Shown here one piece after another: positions 9,147-20,514 of a DNA stretch of 64,000 nucleotides. The position numbers and the translations under genes were made by a program. Every line of letters starts with the position of its first letter. Positions within the stretch are counted from its first letter, which is position 1. This DNA comes from Obelidium mucronatum (taxonomy: Eukaryota > Chytridiomycota > Chytridiomycetes > Chytridiales > Chytriomycetaceae), in the NCBI GenBank assembly GCA_025765595.1, contig JAIVFH010000026.1, forward strand, positions 1 to 64,000, given 5' to 3'. Below the pieces are notes generated by a model that saw only the letters and a program-made list of their open reading frames with translations, was not told the origin of the DNA and made no database searches.

Positions 9147-12100
9147 TCACCGACCCTTCATCAAAAAGTCGTTCACAACATGATCTGGATGACGGGTCAG
9201 CATATCATCCAACTCCCTCAGTTTCTTCAGCCTCTCGTCATTCAAAGCTTCAATCCCCCGCACATTCAAGGACGATCCTGCCGAATGTGTAGGGGCTGCG
9301 CCTCTCCTTCCATACTTTGCAAATGCCGAATTGGAACGCGACGATTGGGCACTGGAGCTGATTGATTGCACAAATGGGAAATCCTGTCGTTGCTCTTCCT
9401 TGTATGAGCCATCTGCATATATCATTCTTGTTTCACTGCGCAGAATATCCTGTAATTTTTTTTTAGCTTGTCGATAAGTGATGTAACACTAATAAACGAA
9501 GAGTGATTTTTACCCTGGGGATTGTTTCGAGTTTATGTCGTTCTTGGCCAAAAAAGTCGTCTTTTCTGTAAAAACATGGCAATTAACCACACATAAACAC
9601 AAGAAAGAGACTCACATGTATTTATATGTTTTCGGATTACTATTCAAGTTATTTCCTCCTTCTCTATTTGAGCTGCTTGTCTTCGCCACTTGTTTGCGGC
9701 CGCTGGTGATGTTGAAACTCGTTCATCCAAACATGTGACTTTTTCGATTCTTCTTTTAAAGCTTTGATGTCACGATCTTGTTGGGCAAGAATTTCTTTCT
9801 GTTGTTCCAGGACAGAAGGTATAAAGAACTTTGATCGATGTAGAGGTTGGTCAATATCACTATTATGATGTGAAGCGAGCAAGTCATCCAGAAGGCTGGG
9901 CTTTTCTGAAAAAAAATGGCGACGAATATAGCCGTTATATTAGACATCTGATTCTTAAGCTCGATCTCTAAAAAAAAAACTCAACTCTTTTCCCGTGTTG
10001 AAGACAACGAAACTGGTGTTGATAACGAGTCTTTGATTTTCTGGTCTTCGTCTTCCAATTCTCGCTGAATATTAAGCAATTGCTCCAATACTGCAGACGT
10101 ATCGACTTTTGGTTCCAACTGTGTTCGTTTTGGAGGGAGGTTTTTTGGCTCATTTGCTTCTAGTTCGTTTGATTGCCGTTTTGAAACAGCCAGAGCAGGA
10201 GGAGCAGGGGGATGCGCCATTCTTTGATTCAATGCTTCTGATAACTGCTGGGTCATGGCTTCATTTAAGGTCGTCGGGTTCCCACCACCAGCACCAGGTT
10301 GTTTGGGTTGTTTTGACCGCAAAGTTGGTATTGGAGGTGAATTTGAGCGGAATGGAACGGATTCGGCAGGATTAAGGTCATTTTGTGAAGAATCGAGTTT
10401 ATCGTTGCTGTTTTTGACTGATGATGGTTGGTTCTTTTTCTTTTCTTCAGCTTCGCGATAGGTTTTTTCTCGCTGTGCCTCTTGTTCTTTTGCTTTGGCT
10501 ATTTTCTCAGCGAGCTTCTTGTCGTTTTCTGCTTGAGTTTCAGCCTTTAGGAATACATAACCAAGTCAGAACTCTTCCATTAAAACAATAGGAGCTATGT
10601 AAAAAAAAAAAAGCACAAACTTCTTTTCGCCGCTGCTCCTCCAACTCTTTTGCATACTTGAGCCTCAACATTTCCTGCTCCTTCACAATCCGGTCCTGCT
10701 CTTTTGCTTCCTCCTCTCGTTTCTCTGCCTCAATCTTTGCTTTCACTGCTTCTCTTTCCTGAACTTGTTTTTTGAGTGCTTCTTGGATTTCCATTTGAGC
10801 TCGATGCTTCTGCTCCATTTCGGCGCGCTGCCAGTCGGGGATTTGGTCGATATTCACTTGTCCACGGAGGAATGTTGTTTTGGGGGCGTTTGGGTGGGCT
10901 GCTGCTGTTCCTGCTCCATTTGCTTGCTGCATTCCCATTCCAGATTGGTGATTGATCCCCCTTCAACATAAAATAGTACTTTAGCTCACACGGTCCAACA
11001 ATATTTCAAGAAGCTGATATTAATTACCCGAATCCTGGCTGCATACTCATTCCCAACCCCAAAGACGGATTTTCCATTCCATAAGGTTGATTGAAACTGC
11101 TTTGAGCCAAGGACGACAAGAAATTATTCATGCCAAGCTGAGGAGGCATCATATTGTTATTGTAGGTTTGATTCGCTTGATATCCTGATCCGACTCCCAT
11201 CATTGGCTGTTGCTGTGTCTGTTGTTGCTGTTGCTGCATCGCGAGCATGGGATTTTGTTGTCCAGTTTGTCCATTCTATATGAAACATGATGAAATTCGC
11301 GATCTTTGTCGATTTCTTTCACACCTTCAAAAAAAACTTACATCATTCCTGGAGTTTCTCAGGTTTGTCGAGATTGAACCGTCCGAGTTTCTCAAGGGAG
11401 CCCCGCCTCCTGCTTTCCCCCAGGGATTAAATTGCTCCATTTCGCGCTCTTTCTAAAACGTTTAATTTTTTTTTTTTTTTTTTTTTTTTTTTTGGTCTTG
11501 ACTTTTTTAGTGGCTGGACAACAAACCTTACTTCCTCTGCCCTCCTCCGAGATTTCTCCATTTCCTCCCGCTCTTTTTTTAGGCGAACTTGCTCGTTTAG
11601 CTCGTGCAGGTATTGTGATTTCTTGTTGGAAGTTTGTTCCTTTAGTGAAAATAAAAATAAAAAGATAGAAGCCTGATTTTACATCATGAGTGACATTAAT
11701 CTGTTGAGCCATTCGTCTTCCAAAATGCATTGCCTCTTGTGGATGATACGGTTGTTGTTGCTGATTGGTGTTGTTCCCAAAGTAAGGAGTCTCTTGCTGG
11801 TGTTGTTGGTGCTGTTGCCCAACCAAACCGCCATGCTTATGAGAGCATGAATAAAGACAGTATTTCACTGACATATGAAATAAGTAAAGAGATGACCCAC
11901 CTGTATTTGCCCATATCCTCCTCCTCCACCGCCACCGTTTCTATCACCACCACCGAAATACGCAGCACCACCGCCGCCACTCCTATCGAATCCTCGCTCA
12001 CGATCTTTTCGTTCCCGGTCCTGAATCATCTGCATTTCTGAATATTCAAGGGTTTTAATCGATTTATATTCGTTTGAATATGCGTCGTGTAAACAGTCAC

Positions 12101-12935
12101 GTACTCAGTTCGGAGCCATAATGATTTGACCTTTGATTTCGATGCTCAGAATCGTATCCAATATTCGCAATTCCATGTGGTGATTCGTTCAAATGCTGTT
12201 GATGGTTGAAGTTGTATCGCTACAGCGGTTTGTGGTTTAGAATGCTTTGACATATTAGACTTATTTTCGCTTTACATGTGGTTGCTCGTATGGCGAGTAC
12301 TGTTGCGATGAATAAGGCTCCTCATGCACCCGTTGAAATGATGATGGCGCATATGGTTGAGGGAGGCGTGGAACTGCTGCTGGATATGACCCTTGGTTGC
12401 TTTGGTTGTAAGTATTGCGCGGGTTGTTTTGATAGTATTGCGATGGGCCAGAGGGAGGAAGGGATCTGCTTTTTGTTGGACTTGGAATTAAAAACCACCT
12501 CATTCGACCCAAGCTTATTGGCCCATACGCTGCTGGTCCATGATCACTCCACGAATTAGTCTGAGGCTTATTGAATGCATGATTTTGTTGGGGCATGGAT
12601 GAGTAGAAATCGCGTCCTGGATGCTCAAAGGGTTTGAAGGAGTTCACAGTTGATTCCAGTCCACTGCAAACCTCTCTCGGATGGTCTTTCCATAAAGCCG
12701 CTTTCTCTTCCGATTTGCGGATCGGCGATCGAAACAACAAGTTCCCTTTGCTGTTCCCTCAGCCGTCGAAGCCGTGGATTCTGCTGCGCTTGTTCAGCCA
12801 TGAATTTCTGGGGCAGTGAGAATGCGGTTAGATCATCGATCAGATAGTAAGGCACAAAAAAGGGATCAATGCCTGCATCTCGGCCTGGCGCTCTTGCTTC
12901 AGTGTCTGCTGTCGAACATCGTCAGTTAAGAACAT
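9147..12935 (-). CDS. coiled-coil protein resembling CCDC66
   Basis: This is a multi-exon gene ending with FLMKGR and TGA at 9147. The best-conserved part (about 10900-10620, continuing 10540-10420) begins with TTFLRG, then a long Glu/Lys/Gln/Arg heptad region (KHRAQMEIQEALKKQVQERE and onward). It resembles the core of CCDC66, a centriolar-satellite and ciliary microtubule protein of animals. Upstream is Gln/Asn/Pro/Met-rich low complexity (about 11870-11020 and 12740-12260). A possible N-terminal region is near 12870-12720. The start is unclear: ATG at 12935 would need a GC-AG intron, and another frame is open across the same stretch. Introns contain homopolymer runs (9110-9140, 11467-11493). 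A ciliary role is inferred from resemblance only. Confidence 0.5.
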
Positions 12936-13077
12936 GTCTGAGAATAATGTCGAAAATTGTCAGCCGCCTTCTGACAACCACCCAATTTGCCAACTAAAAA
13001 GTTTAATCTTTGCTCGTGAATCAGAGTCTCAAAAGTGTAAAGATAAGGATAAAAGCGCCCCCTCAAAGCTCCTTTTT

Positions 13078-15026
13078 TTAGTGCTTAGCACCAAACTGAG
13101 ACTCAGTTACTCCAGCTCCCAAAGCAGCGGTTGCCGTAACTCCACCCTGCACAGTCTTGATCAAATTATCATAATACTCTGCTCCGGACCACTTTTGATG
13201 CGTCAAAGTCTCCACCCCATTCGCACGTTCCTGTCTCTGAATCCCCTCCACATACGCAAGCATTCCACGCTGCGCATAGTCCTTGGCAAAGTTGTCGGAA
13301 ATGAGTGCATTCGAGTGGAACCCGGCCAACGTGATAAACTGCCACACGAAGCCCAGTTTCCCCAAGTCATCAATAAAGTTGCGGATTTGAGCGTCAGTCA
13401 TGCCAGCAGCATCCCAGTTGAACGAAGGACTGAGGTTGTACGCGAGCATCACGTTCGGGTGGACAGAGTGAACTCCTGTGGCAAATTCTTTGGCTTGTGC
13501 GTGGATTGGTTTTGCTGTTTCCATCCACAAGAGATCACTGTATGGGGCATAGGCGATCGCGCGCGCGATACACGCCTTGGTTCCACCTTGGTAACGAAAG
13601 TAACCCTCTCGGACACGTGGCATGTTCCAGCACCAGAATGGGTCGACTCCAAAGCTTTTTGCGAGTTTGCGGGCTTCTGCGTTGGACATTGTGGCAGCCT
13701 TGGCGTTGAATTCAGCAATCTGGGCTTCCTTTTTGGGGTTGGAAGAGTTTTTAAGGGCTTCAATGACAGCAACAGAGTAAAGCTTGATTCCAGCAGCGGC
13801 AACCCAGTCGGCTTCCACTTTGGCAAGGGCTGGGCCAAATTTCCCCGCCGCTTGAGCATCCTCCATCACTTCGGCAAGAGGTCTTTGACTATGGTTCGTG
13901 GATCCAAGAATAAATGGATGGTCTCTGCGGTCAATATTGGATGTGATCAAAGTAGCTGCTTCTGCATCCGTTCTGCTCACAATAATATTCTCAACCCCCA
14001 TGATATCAAACTGCAATCTGACAGCAACGAGACGGTTGATGTGTTCTTGAACTGGAACAAGAACTTTCCCAGCCATATGTCCACACTTTTTGGTCCCAGC
14101 CATTTGGTCTTCCAAATGGATCCCAGCAGCGCCACGTTCCACAAACATTTTGGCGAGTTTCATTGTGGCAGTGATTCCACCGTGGCCGGTATCAGCATCA
14201 GGCGATAATTGGGCGGAGGTAATCATGGCAAGGTTGGTTTGCACGTGCTGAAGGTGGGAGACTGAGACGCGCTTCACGTTGTTTACGGTCATGGAATTGT
14301 TGAGCGAGAAACAGGTGTTCGACCTTGTTTGGAACAGTGTCCATTGGGTAATCGGCAAGATCGGGGCCATGGTTCGTTGGAAGTGGAGGCGGTGGAGGAG
14401 CATTGCCAGCCAGAGACGTAGATTGTATCCAAGAATTTACCCATTTGAATAACCTATGTGAGCGCGTTATTCATTTTTTGTTGAAATCGGGTTTTTTCAA
14501 GTGGCATCCAAGGGAGTACTTTTTTTTGAAGTGGCACATGGGGCTCGTGTTTCATCTAGATCTATTATGATTTCCATCCCAGAGTTGACTTTCATATGGC
14601 CTCAACATCTGATTCCCCTCCCGTACTATCTCCAAAATCAAGGAAAGGATGGACAAGAATGGAATACCTGAATGGGATCGAGGGAGCCGTAAGTCCTTGA
14701 AGCTGTCTTGTTCTGGTGATGAGTCTTCAACAGAGCCCACAGCTTCTTTGCCTGCGTGTTGGACGCGTAGTCCTGCACCAATGTACCGCGCTTAATAGCG
14801 ACTGGAAAAAAAGCCAAAGAGAAAGGTGTTAGAAGCCAGCCTGGGGGAACTCCCAAAGAAGAGAAAAGACTAATAAAACAACAACTAAAACCGCACCATC
14901 AGAAGCAGAATACGGGCGAATAATCTGCGCAAAGCGAGGTGAGGTCCAGCTTTGCTTTACGTCCAAAACTTGTTGCTGAAAGATCTTTTCTTCTTGTGCG
15001 ATTTGAGCAGCGGAAAGAGGAGACAT
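13078..15026 (-). CDS. ICL1: isocitrate lyase (two single-base frameshifts)
   Basis: This glyoxylate-cycle enzyme cleaves isocitrate to glyoxylate and succinate, allowing growth on acetate or fatty acids. Exons are 15026-14897, 14801-14668 and 14453-13078. Removing two extra bases would give 545 residues, typical for fungal enzymes. The active-site signature KKCGH is present (about 14075-14090), as are [26 protein letters not shown] and the substrate-site run NLSPSFNW. The final exon is 2 bases too long for its frame. One extra base lies near 14369 (NEP then GPDLADYP in the next frame) and one near 14200 (IIA, TGA, then DADTGHGG). Such shifts in a highly conserved enzyme suggest residual sequence errors, though a dead copy or recoding is not excluded. 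Confidence 0.9.
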
Positions 15027-15074
15027 TTTCGAAAGGTTTAATTATTCCCTTTTCTTACTCGTGGGAGGAAGGAA

Positions 15075-15266
15075 TCAAAAAATTGAATCATCAAAGTAAA
15101 ACATTGGCGCATTGATTCCATAAATTAGATATAAACGTAACATTCTTTTTTTGCGCGCTTTTGGTTCATCTGGATGCTTCGACTCCCTCCGATGACTTTG
15201 GCGATACCATTGAAATGACATCACAAAACTGAGGATCCACGCCAAGCAAAACACAAAATATTTCAA
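15075..15266 (-). CDS. small membrane protein, hypothetical
   Basis: This 63-residue ORF opens with a hydrophobic segment (KYFVFCLAWILSFVMSF), followed by a basic Arg/Lys-rich stretch and a C-terminus with YGINAPMFYFDD. The same frame extends upstream to about 15300 with plausible coding sequence (SILDDTAPAWANL) after a TAATCAG acceptor, so this may be the last exon of a larger gene. It lies between isocitrate lyase and the next gene on the same strand. I do not recognise the family. Confidence 0.35.
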   Translation of the reverse strand: MKYFVFCLAWILSFVMSFQWYRQSHRRESKHPDEPKARKKRMLRLYLIYGINAPMFYFDDSIF

Positions 15267-15350
15267 ATTCGCCCAGGCAGGAGCGGTATCATCCAGAATA
15301 GAACGTGCTGATTAATTCGCGTAACAAAGTGGAATCAAACAGTCCATCAT

Positions 15351-16043
15351 TTATTCAACCCACTTTGATTTGACAACAGAGTCACCCAATCCATCAGCCT
15401 TTCCTTCAGGAGCAAACTCGGGCGTGTTCACAAACAGCCGCAATGTACGCAAAGTATCGAGGCCAAGCCGCTGGGCCAATGGAGAAGCAGCATCAAACTC
15501 ATCGCGTTTCCTTTTTTTTTTTTTTTTGAAAATTGGTTTGGTTGAATGGATCTTGCTTGGGTGGGCAAATATTGTTGCTTACCCTTCGGGAACACCTTTC
15601 CGATGCCACAGGTAAGATTCAATTTCAGCAATTTCAGCCTTTCCTTCACCTAGAGTGAATGATTCTTTTGCTTTGACTGAAGCTGCTTTTCGAGATTTGA
15701 GGATCGCCAGCATTTCATTATCCTATTCAAGTTTTGAGCAAAAAGCGATGGTTTCAACAAAAACCAATCAAGCAAATACCTGTTTAAAGTCAGATGCAAC
15801 TTTTGTTGTTTTTATTGACCAGTTCATTGCGTGGAAGTTTGCCTTTGCTGTTTCGTCCAAAGCCTTTTCGCTAATGTTTGCCGTGTTCGTGAACTGAGGG
15901 GCTGCTGGCTGGGCTTCGGATGGACTATTGCTAGAAACACTGGATGGAACGTCTCTTAGTGCAGCATTTGATGTTGATCCTGGCTGGTGTTTGAGAATCT
16001 GCGGTTGAAGGCGGCGTGCGGTTTTCGATGTCTGAGCTCCCAT
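15351..16043 (-). CDS. conserved-looking small protein with MG N-terminus
   Basis: The product begins MGAQTSKTARRL, which fits an N-myristoylation signal (Gly2, Ser6, basic residues). A Ser/Pro/Ala-rich stretch and a helical segment ending SDFKQ follow. Exon 1 is 16043-15780. Exon 2 starts at 15722 and ends near 15583 (DNEMLAILKSRKA to YLWHRKGVPEG). The last exon continues through RDEFDAASPLAQRLGLDTLR to a TAA at 15351. Its acceptor sits unusually close to a poly-A run near 15512-15530. Total length is about 190 residues. I do not recognise the family. Membrane attachment through myristate is an inference. Confidence 0.5.
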
Positions 16044-16106
16044 TTGTGATGTCTTTTTTTATTCAACACAGCAGGCATTACTAATTAGCACTAATTAACA
16101 CTATAT

Positions 16107-17131
16107 TTATTTAGAAATTATCTCTGTTGTAACTGGCTGCGCCTTCCAATAATCCCGATTACTCACAAGATTAGAAATCGCAATAAAATCATGATTCTGC
16201 GAATGCAAGAACGCGTCAAGCGCCTCATACAACGGAATCACAATATAATCCACGAATCCAACCTGGCATTTAGGAATGAACGTGGTTTTCCGATCCATAA
16301 ACATGGACACGGGGTACCCATTCTTTTTCTCCTCATCCCCTTGTTTGAAAAACTCTTCCATGATTTTGTAGGCCCATTTTTTACAAACTGGTAAACTCTT
16401 TGCTGCGTTACTAATGTCTCCACATTTGATGAAAATGTTGAGTGTCAGCTGCCGGTCCTTGACATCATCAAAGTCTAAACCCCCTCCATTCTGACCACCA
16501 CCGCCACCACCACCTGCCTTGATTTTGAACTTTGCTATAAACTCAAAGTGATTCGACATGTCTGTTGCGAGTACCATGGATACAATATGTCCACGAATCG
16601 TCTTGAGCTTATCAGCGGGTAATTTCCCCAGAATATTACACGCTGGATTCGCAGCCATTAGTTCGAACGCTGTTGCACAGTGATGGCTTTCCAGGACGGC
16701 TATATCGTTGTATCGTAACGCCAATGGATTCGATGATGTGATTAAATAGGCGTTTGTGTATCCTGGGTGGTCAACATCGTGGATGGCTGCCGCAATTATT
16801 CCTGCAAATATTTCCTGCATAATTTTAAAAAAATGTGTGAGGCGTGCTGCTGGTTCAAGTTTAGTGTCAGCAACATACGTCCTCCTTGAATTTATCTCTG
16901 ACTCCAAGCGAACTCAAGAAAAAGTGCATGGCATGGAGAACATCGGCAGCATGTAAGGCGGAATGGTAAGACAACGGTCGGTATTTGCTTTCAATCGTCC
17001 TAAAGAAGGTTCGCACAACATGTTCATCCAGGTTGAACTTTTCGATAAATCCATGCTTCTGAAAGGCAGCCATTGCTAAATAATATAGCGGAGCTCCTTG
17101 GAGAAAAAAACAGATATTGTTATAGGGAACT

Positions 17132-17167
<36 letters not shown>

Positions 17168-19104
17168 GAAGAAGAAAAGATAGGTTTTGTTGTCTTTACC
17201 ATTTGTAAGTCTCTCCAGCTCAAACAAATCAAAATCCCATTGATCAATTGTTTCCAATAGCTCCGAAATTTTAAGCTCGTGTCCGTGAAGTGCTTTTGGA
17301 ATATGAGTTTGGCCAGTCCTAAAGTAAAACACCTCAATTAAGCAAGGGCACCAAAAAAAAAAGGGATTTCAAGATTTGTACAAACAGTGGCTTCATAAAA
17401 TCGTCCAGCGAAGCGAACCCGAACTTTTTTTCCAAAGACCCACTATCCGTCTTGTGATGCGCAATCATGGAAGTCAACCAGGTTTTGACATCGCTGTCCA
17501 TCGCCTCTCCACCCATATCCAAATTCGGCATAAATAATTGATTTGATGACAATATTTGAATCACGTAGTCTGACCCAAAAAAAGAAAGTTCAGTCAATTT
17601 GGTCATGAAAAACAAACGCTCTCTCACCCAAACTTTCCATCACATCCACATCCAAACTATACGTATCCTGCAAACTCTTAATACTCTTTATAACCTTGGT
17701 AATCGGAGAATCCAAATCCAAATTCACATCCTTCTTGACAACATGCAATTTATTCTTGAGTTGCTCATTCTGCTGCTCCATGCTATGCACCTTACGACTC
17801 CGATGCAAGATATTCATTGCGTACGCATTGATGAATTCTTCCAAGGACAGGAAACAGACTGTGATCAAAATGATTCCAACGATATAAGTGATTTCTTCAG
17901 GGGGTGTGATTTCAGCGGAATATCCGAGTTGACAGATTGTAGCGGTGAGGTTTCGGAATGTATCTTCGTTTGTGACGGTGCTGCATGGGACTTGTTCGCG
18001 GTAGATTATGTTTCTGGCGAGGACAAATGTTTGGTCATATTCGTCACTTGCGAATACGTAGGCGACGAAATTTACGAGACAGGAGTAGATGACTTTGTTG
18101 CGTATGTGAGTGAGTGAGTGAGTGATTGGGTTCAGTATTCGCAGATCGGCTTTCGTTTGTCATTTTAAGTTACCTATGAAAAGAACACACGCCGCGATAA
18201 CGTGATAGCGCAACGTTGTAATTCCTATCTGCAAGTTGTTTGTCATGAGTGAAGTGAACCTTGTAAAACGTTTCCAATCAGTCAAACCCCAATCCAATGT
18301 CTTGTGTGCTAACAAAAAACTCGATTCTCCGTCATCTTACCAAGCCAATGTGAATATAATATGCGCGTCGCGAAGCAAGAGCTGAAAGACAATGAACGGA
18401 AGAAACGAGAGATACAAAGGTGCCATGGAATTCTCGTCTTTATAGAGAAAGATTCTTCCTAACTCATACGCAATATAGCATGCGTACATGTCTGTTTTTT
18501 TTCGACCAATAGAGGTGCTGTTTTAGCGCGTTTCGAAGCGGTGAGGTGGCAGCCCCTTACACAGTGGGAACGTCCAAAAGTAAATATAAGTCCATTCAGC
18601 GAAATGAAGTGCAATCAGCAAGATTCCAAACCATATGTAATGTAGCGCCATCTACACATATTATGTTTTTGGCGTTAGAACAAATACTCCAGATCGCGTT
18701 TCCGTTCTCTTGGTCACCTCGTATTGAATCGGTCCTCGAATAATCTCAAAGCTATCATCAACAGGTCCGTTACTCAGAGAACTCCGCTTCGAGGTTTGAA
18801 GTGGCGACCGGAAGTCACTGCTGAAATAACGAGTATTCAAGGATGATGCAGGAGATACAGTCTTTGTTGCCATCGATAAAATAGGCGGTTCGAGAAGTGA
18901 CATTGAAGTTGCAGTCGTATCGAATGAAGTTGTAGAGGATTGAAGTTTGATTGTGTTGGCGCCCGTTGTTGTTGCTGAAGTTGATGGGAATATCTGTTGA
19001 TCATTTGAAGGCGGAGTTCTTGAGGGGGTCGGTGGATCCATAGATGGTTCAGGGTTTTGCGGTCCTTGGTTTACTGGCGGGAGGCGGATAGGACGAGAAG
19101 TCAT
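16107..19104 (-). CDS. membrane-anchored 3',5'-cyclic nucleotide phosphodiesterase
   Basis: This HD-type PDE would hydrolyse cAMP and/or cGMP. The C-terminal catalytic domain has YHSALHAADV (first metal and phosphate histidines), HDVDHPGYTN, the later metal Asp in CGDISN, and the nucleotide-binding Gln with its helix in CQVGFVDYIVIPL. A glycine-rich insert (GGGGGGGQNGGG) lies between the second and third motifs. Upstream exons encode several hydrophobic segments (LHYIWFGILLIALHF, MAPLYLSFLPFIVFQLLL, YHVIAACVLFIG, IVGIILITVCFL). A coiled-coil linker (SMEQQNEQLKNKLHVVKK) and a disordered Ser/Thr/Pro-rich N-terminus are also present. The proposed start is ATG 19104; an in-frame ATG at 19233 is possible. 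One junction near 18310-18345 is a base out of phase. Substrate preference cannot be read from the sequence. Confidence 0.85.
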
Positions 19105-19400
19105 ATGGAGGCGTCCGTGTTGTCGTCTGAGACAATTCCAATAGTTGAATTTGATTTGATTGAAACAATATTTTGAGTTCGCGAGATGTTTCAAATATGT
19201 AAAAAAGCCTGTTGAAATATATCGAAATGCCACCGAATGACTGTGGCGCTGTGCTGGCGTTTTTGGTGGTGGTTAGGGTTAGGGGTAGGTTGGATATCCT
19301 GCGCTTCACATTTTGGCTTTTGAAAAAAAACCAGTTTTTGAAGCGAAAAACTGCAAAAGACACTCTACGCCTATGTAAAAATAATGCTTTTTGGAACTCA

Positions 19401-19473
19401 GCCGCCTTAGCTCATCTGGGAGAGCGTAAGACTGAAGATCTTAAGGTAGCGTGTTCGATCCACGCAGGCGGCA
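19401..19473 (+). tRNA. tRNA-Phe (GAA)
   Basis: The 73-nt sequence folds as a complete cloverleaf. The acceptor pairs GCCGCCT with AGGCGGC, with discriminator A. The D stem is GCTC/GAGC. The anticodon stem TAAGA/TCTTA encloses the loop CTGAAGA (anticodon GAA). The T stem is GCGTG/CACGC with loop TTCGATC. There is no intron and no encoded CCA. A and B box sequences (TTAGCTCATCTGGGAGAGC and GTTCGATCC) are present. Confidence 0.97.
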
Positions 19474-20514
19474 AAATACCTTTTCCTCCTTTCAACTACT
19501 GCAATAAACATGTCAGCTCTTAATAATTTCGGTTAATAATTTAAGTGAGTAATTTCTTTTTTTTTGTTTGTGTATAAACTGCCAAGGTTAAATTCAGTCA
19601 ACTGGGAATTTCTGAAAACCCAAGCAAAAGTCCCGCCCAAAAATTCTCCACAAAGCAAACGCCAACCCCGAAACTATACATTTCTGATAGATTGCTTCGA
19701 TTTTGTGAAAGGTCCAGGTGCCGCTGTTTTAATTTAAAACGACTCGAGCTTACCTTTCCCTTTAAACTTTCGATAAGGGATACTTTTAGAATGCTTGGTT
19801 TCCACCCACCTGTGATAGTAGTTGACGCGACGGCGTTCTCCTTCTGTCGGATTTGATTTATATACTACGCGAGAAATGCTGTCCATCGATAATCACGGTC
19901 TTTTTTTCTCTTGGAAGTCGTCAAAGTCCTTTGGTTGGCAAAACCCTGCAACCAAGAAAAGTCAAAGTCCTTATTATCGCACCTGAGCACCCTCTCTGTC
20001 TTTCTTAACTCACAGACTTTTTTTCGGGATTTACGAAATGATTCCTGAAATAATTCCTACACCTTGAAGACGTTCATCAACAAATACACATCAACATTCT
20101 GTTCGCTTGGGTTCACGTATCTTTCTTTGTTTATCTATTGGAGAAGTCGATGAGAAGACCTCTATTTGAATGTCGGGTTGCTTTCAAAAATTCGAATTTC
20201 CTGACAGATTCTTTTGATAATGACGCGCTCTAATCCAATGACTTCGTGAGTCTATTTGAATTCGATGCCATCAAGTCGTTGCCATGCTCGAAAAAAATTC
20301 CAGTTAAAATCACCAAAAAGTCAGTCTATATTCAGACTCACGCTTTTCTAAAAGTGAAGAGTCCACCAAGTGGGGTCCCTCGCTGGAACCCTTTTCCTCC
20401 TTCAAAAGAAAGGTGAGCGGGGTTTGTTTACTTTTATTTCAAACCCCGACATTTTTTGACAGGCCGTTTTTTTCTCCAAGTCGACAGCAACTTCCTTCTT
20501 TGTCCTTTACAAAA
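19474..20514. other. upstream flank of block copy A, no gene seen
   Basis: There is no credible ORF. From about 19600 the sequence matches, with divergence, the region before the second block copy (about 29460 on). Examples are the shared CCCGCCCAAAA(A)TTCTCCACAAAG and, just before the gene, AGTCCACCAAGTGGGGTCCC. It probably holds the promoter and 5' UTR of the downstream gene. Confidence 0.5.

Noticed and set aside
14190..14205. Programmed +1 frameshift of antizyme type in isocitrate lyase
   Set aside because: Not called as a feature: a second +1 insertion 170 bp away has no stop or slippery context, and isocitrate lyase is not known to be recoded.
12934..14208. 424-codon plus-strand ORF opposite isocitrate lyase
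   Set aside because: It is antisense to a clearly conserved enzyme gene and shows no domain; it is a shadow of biased codon use.
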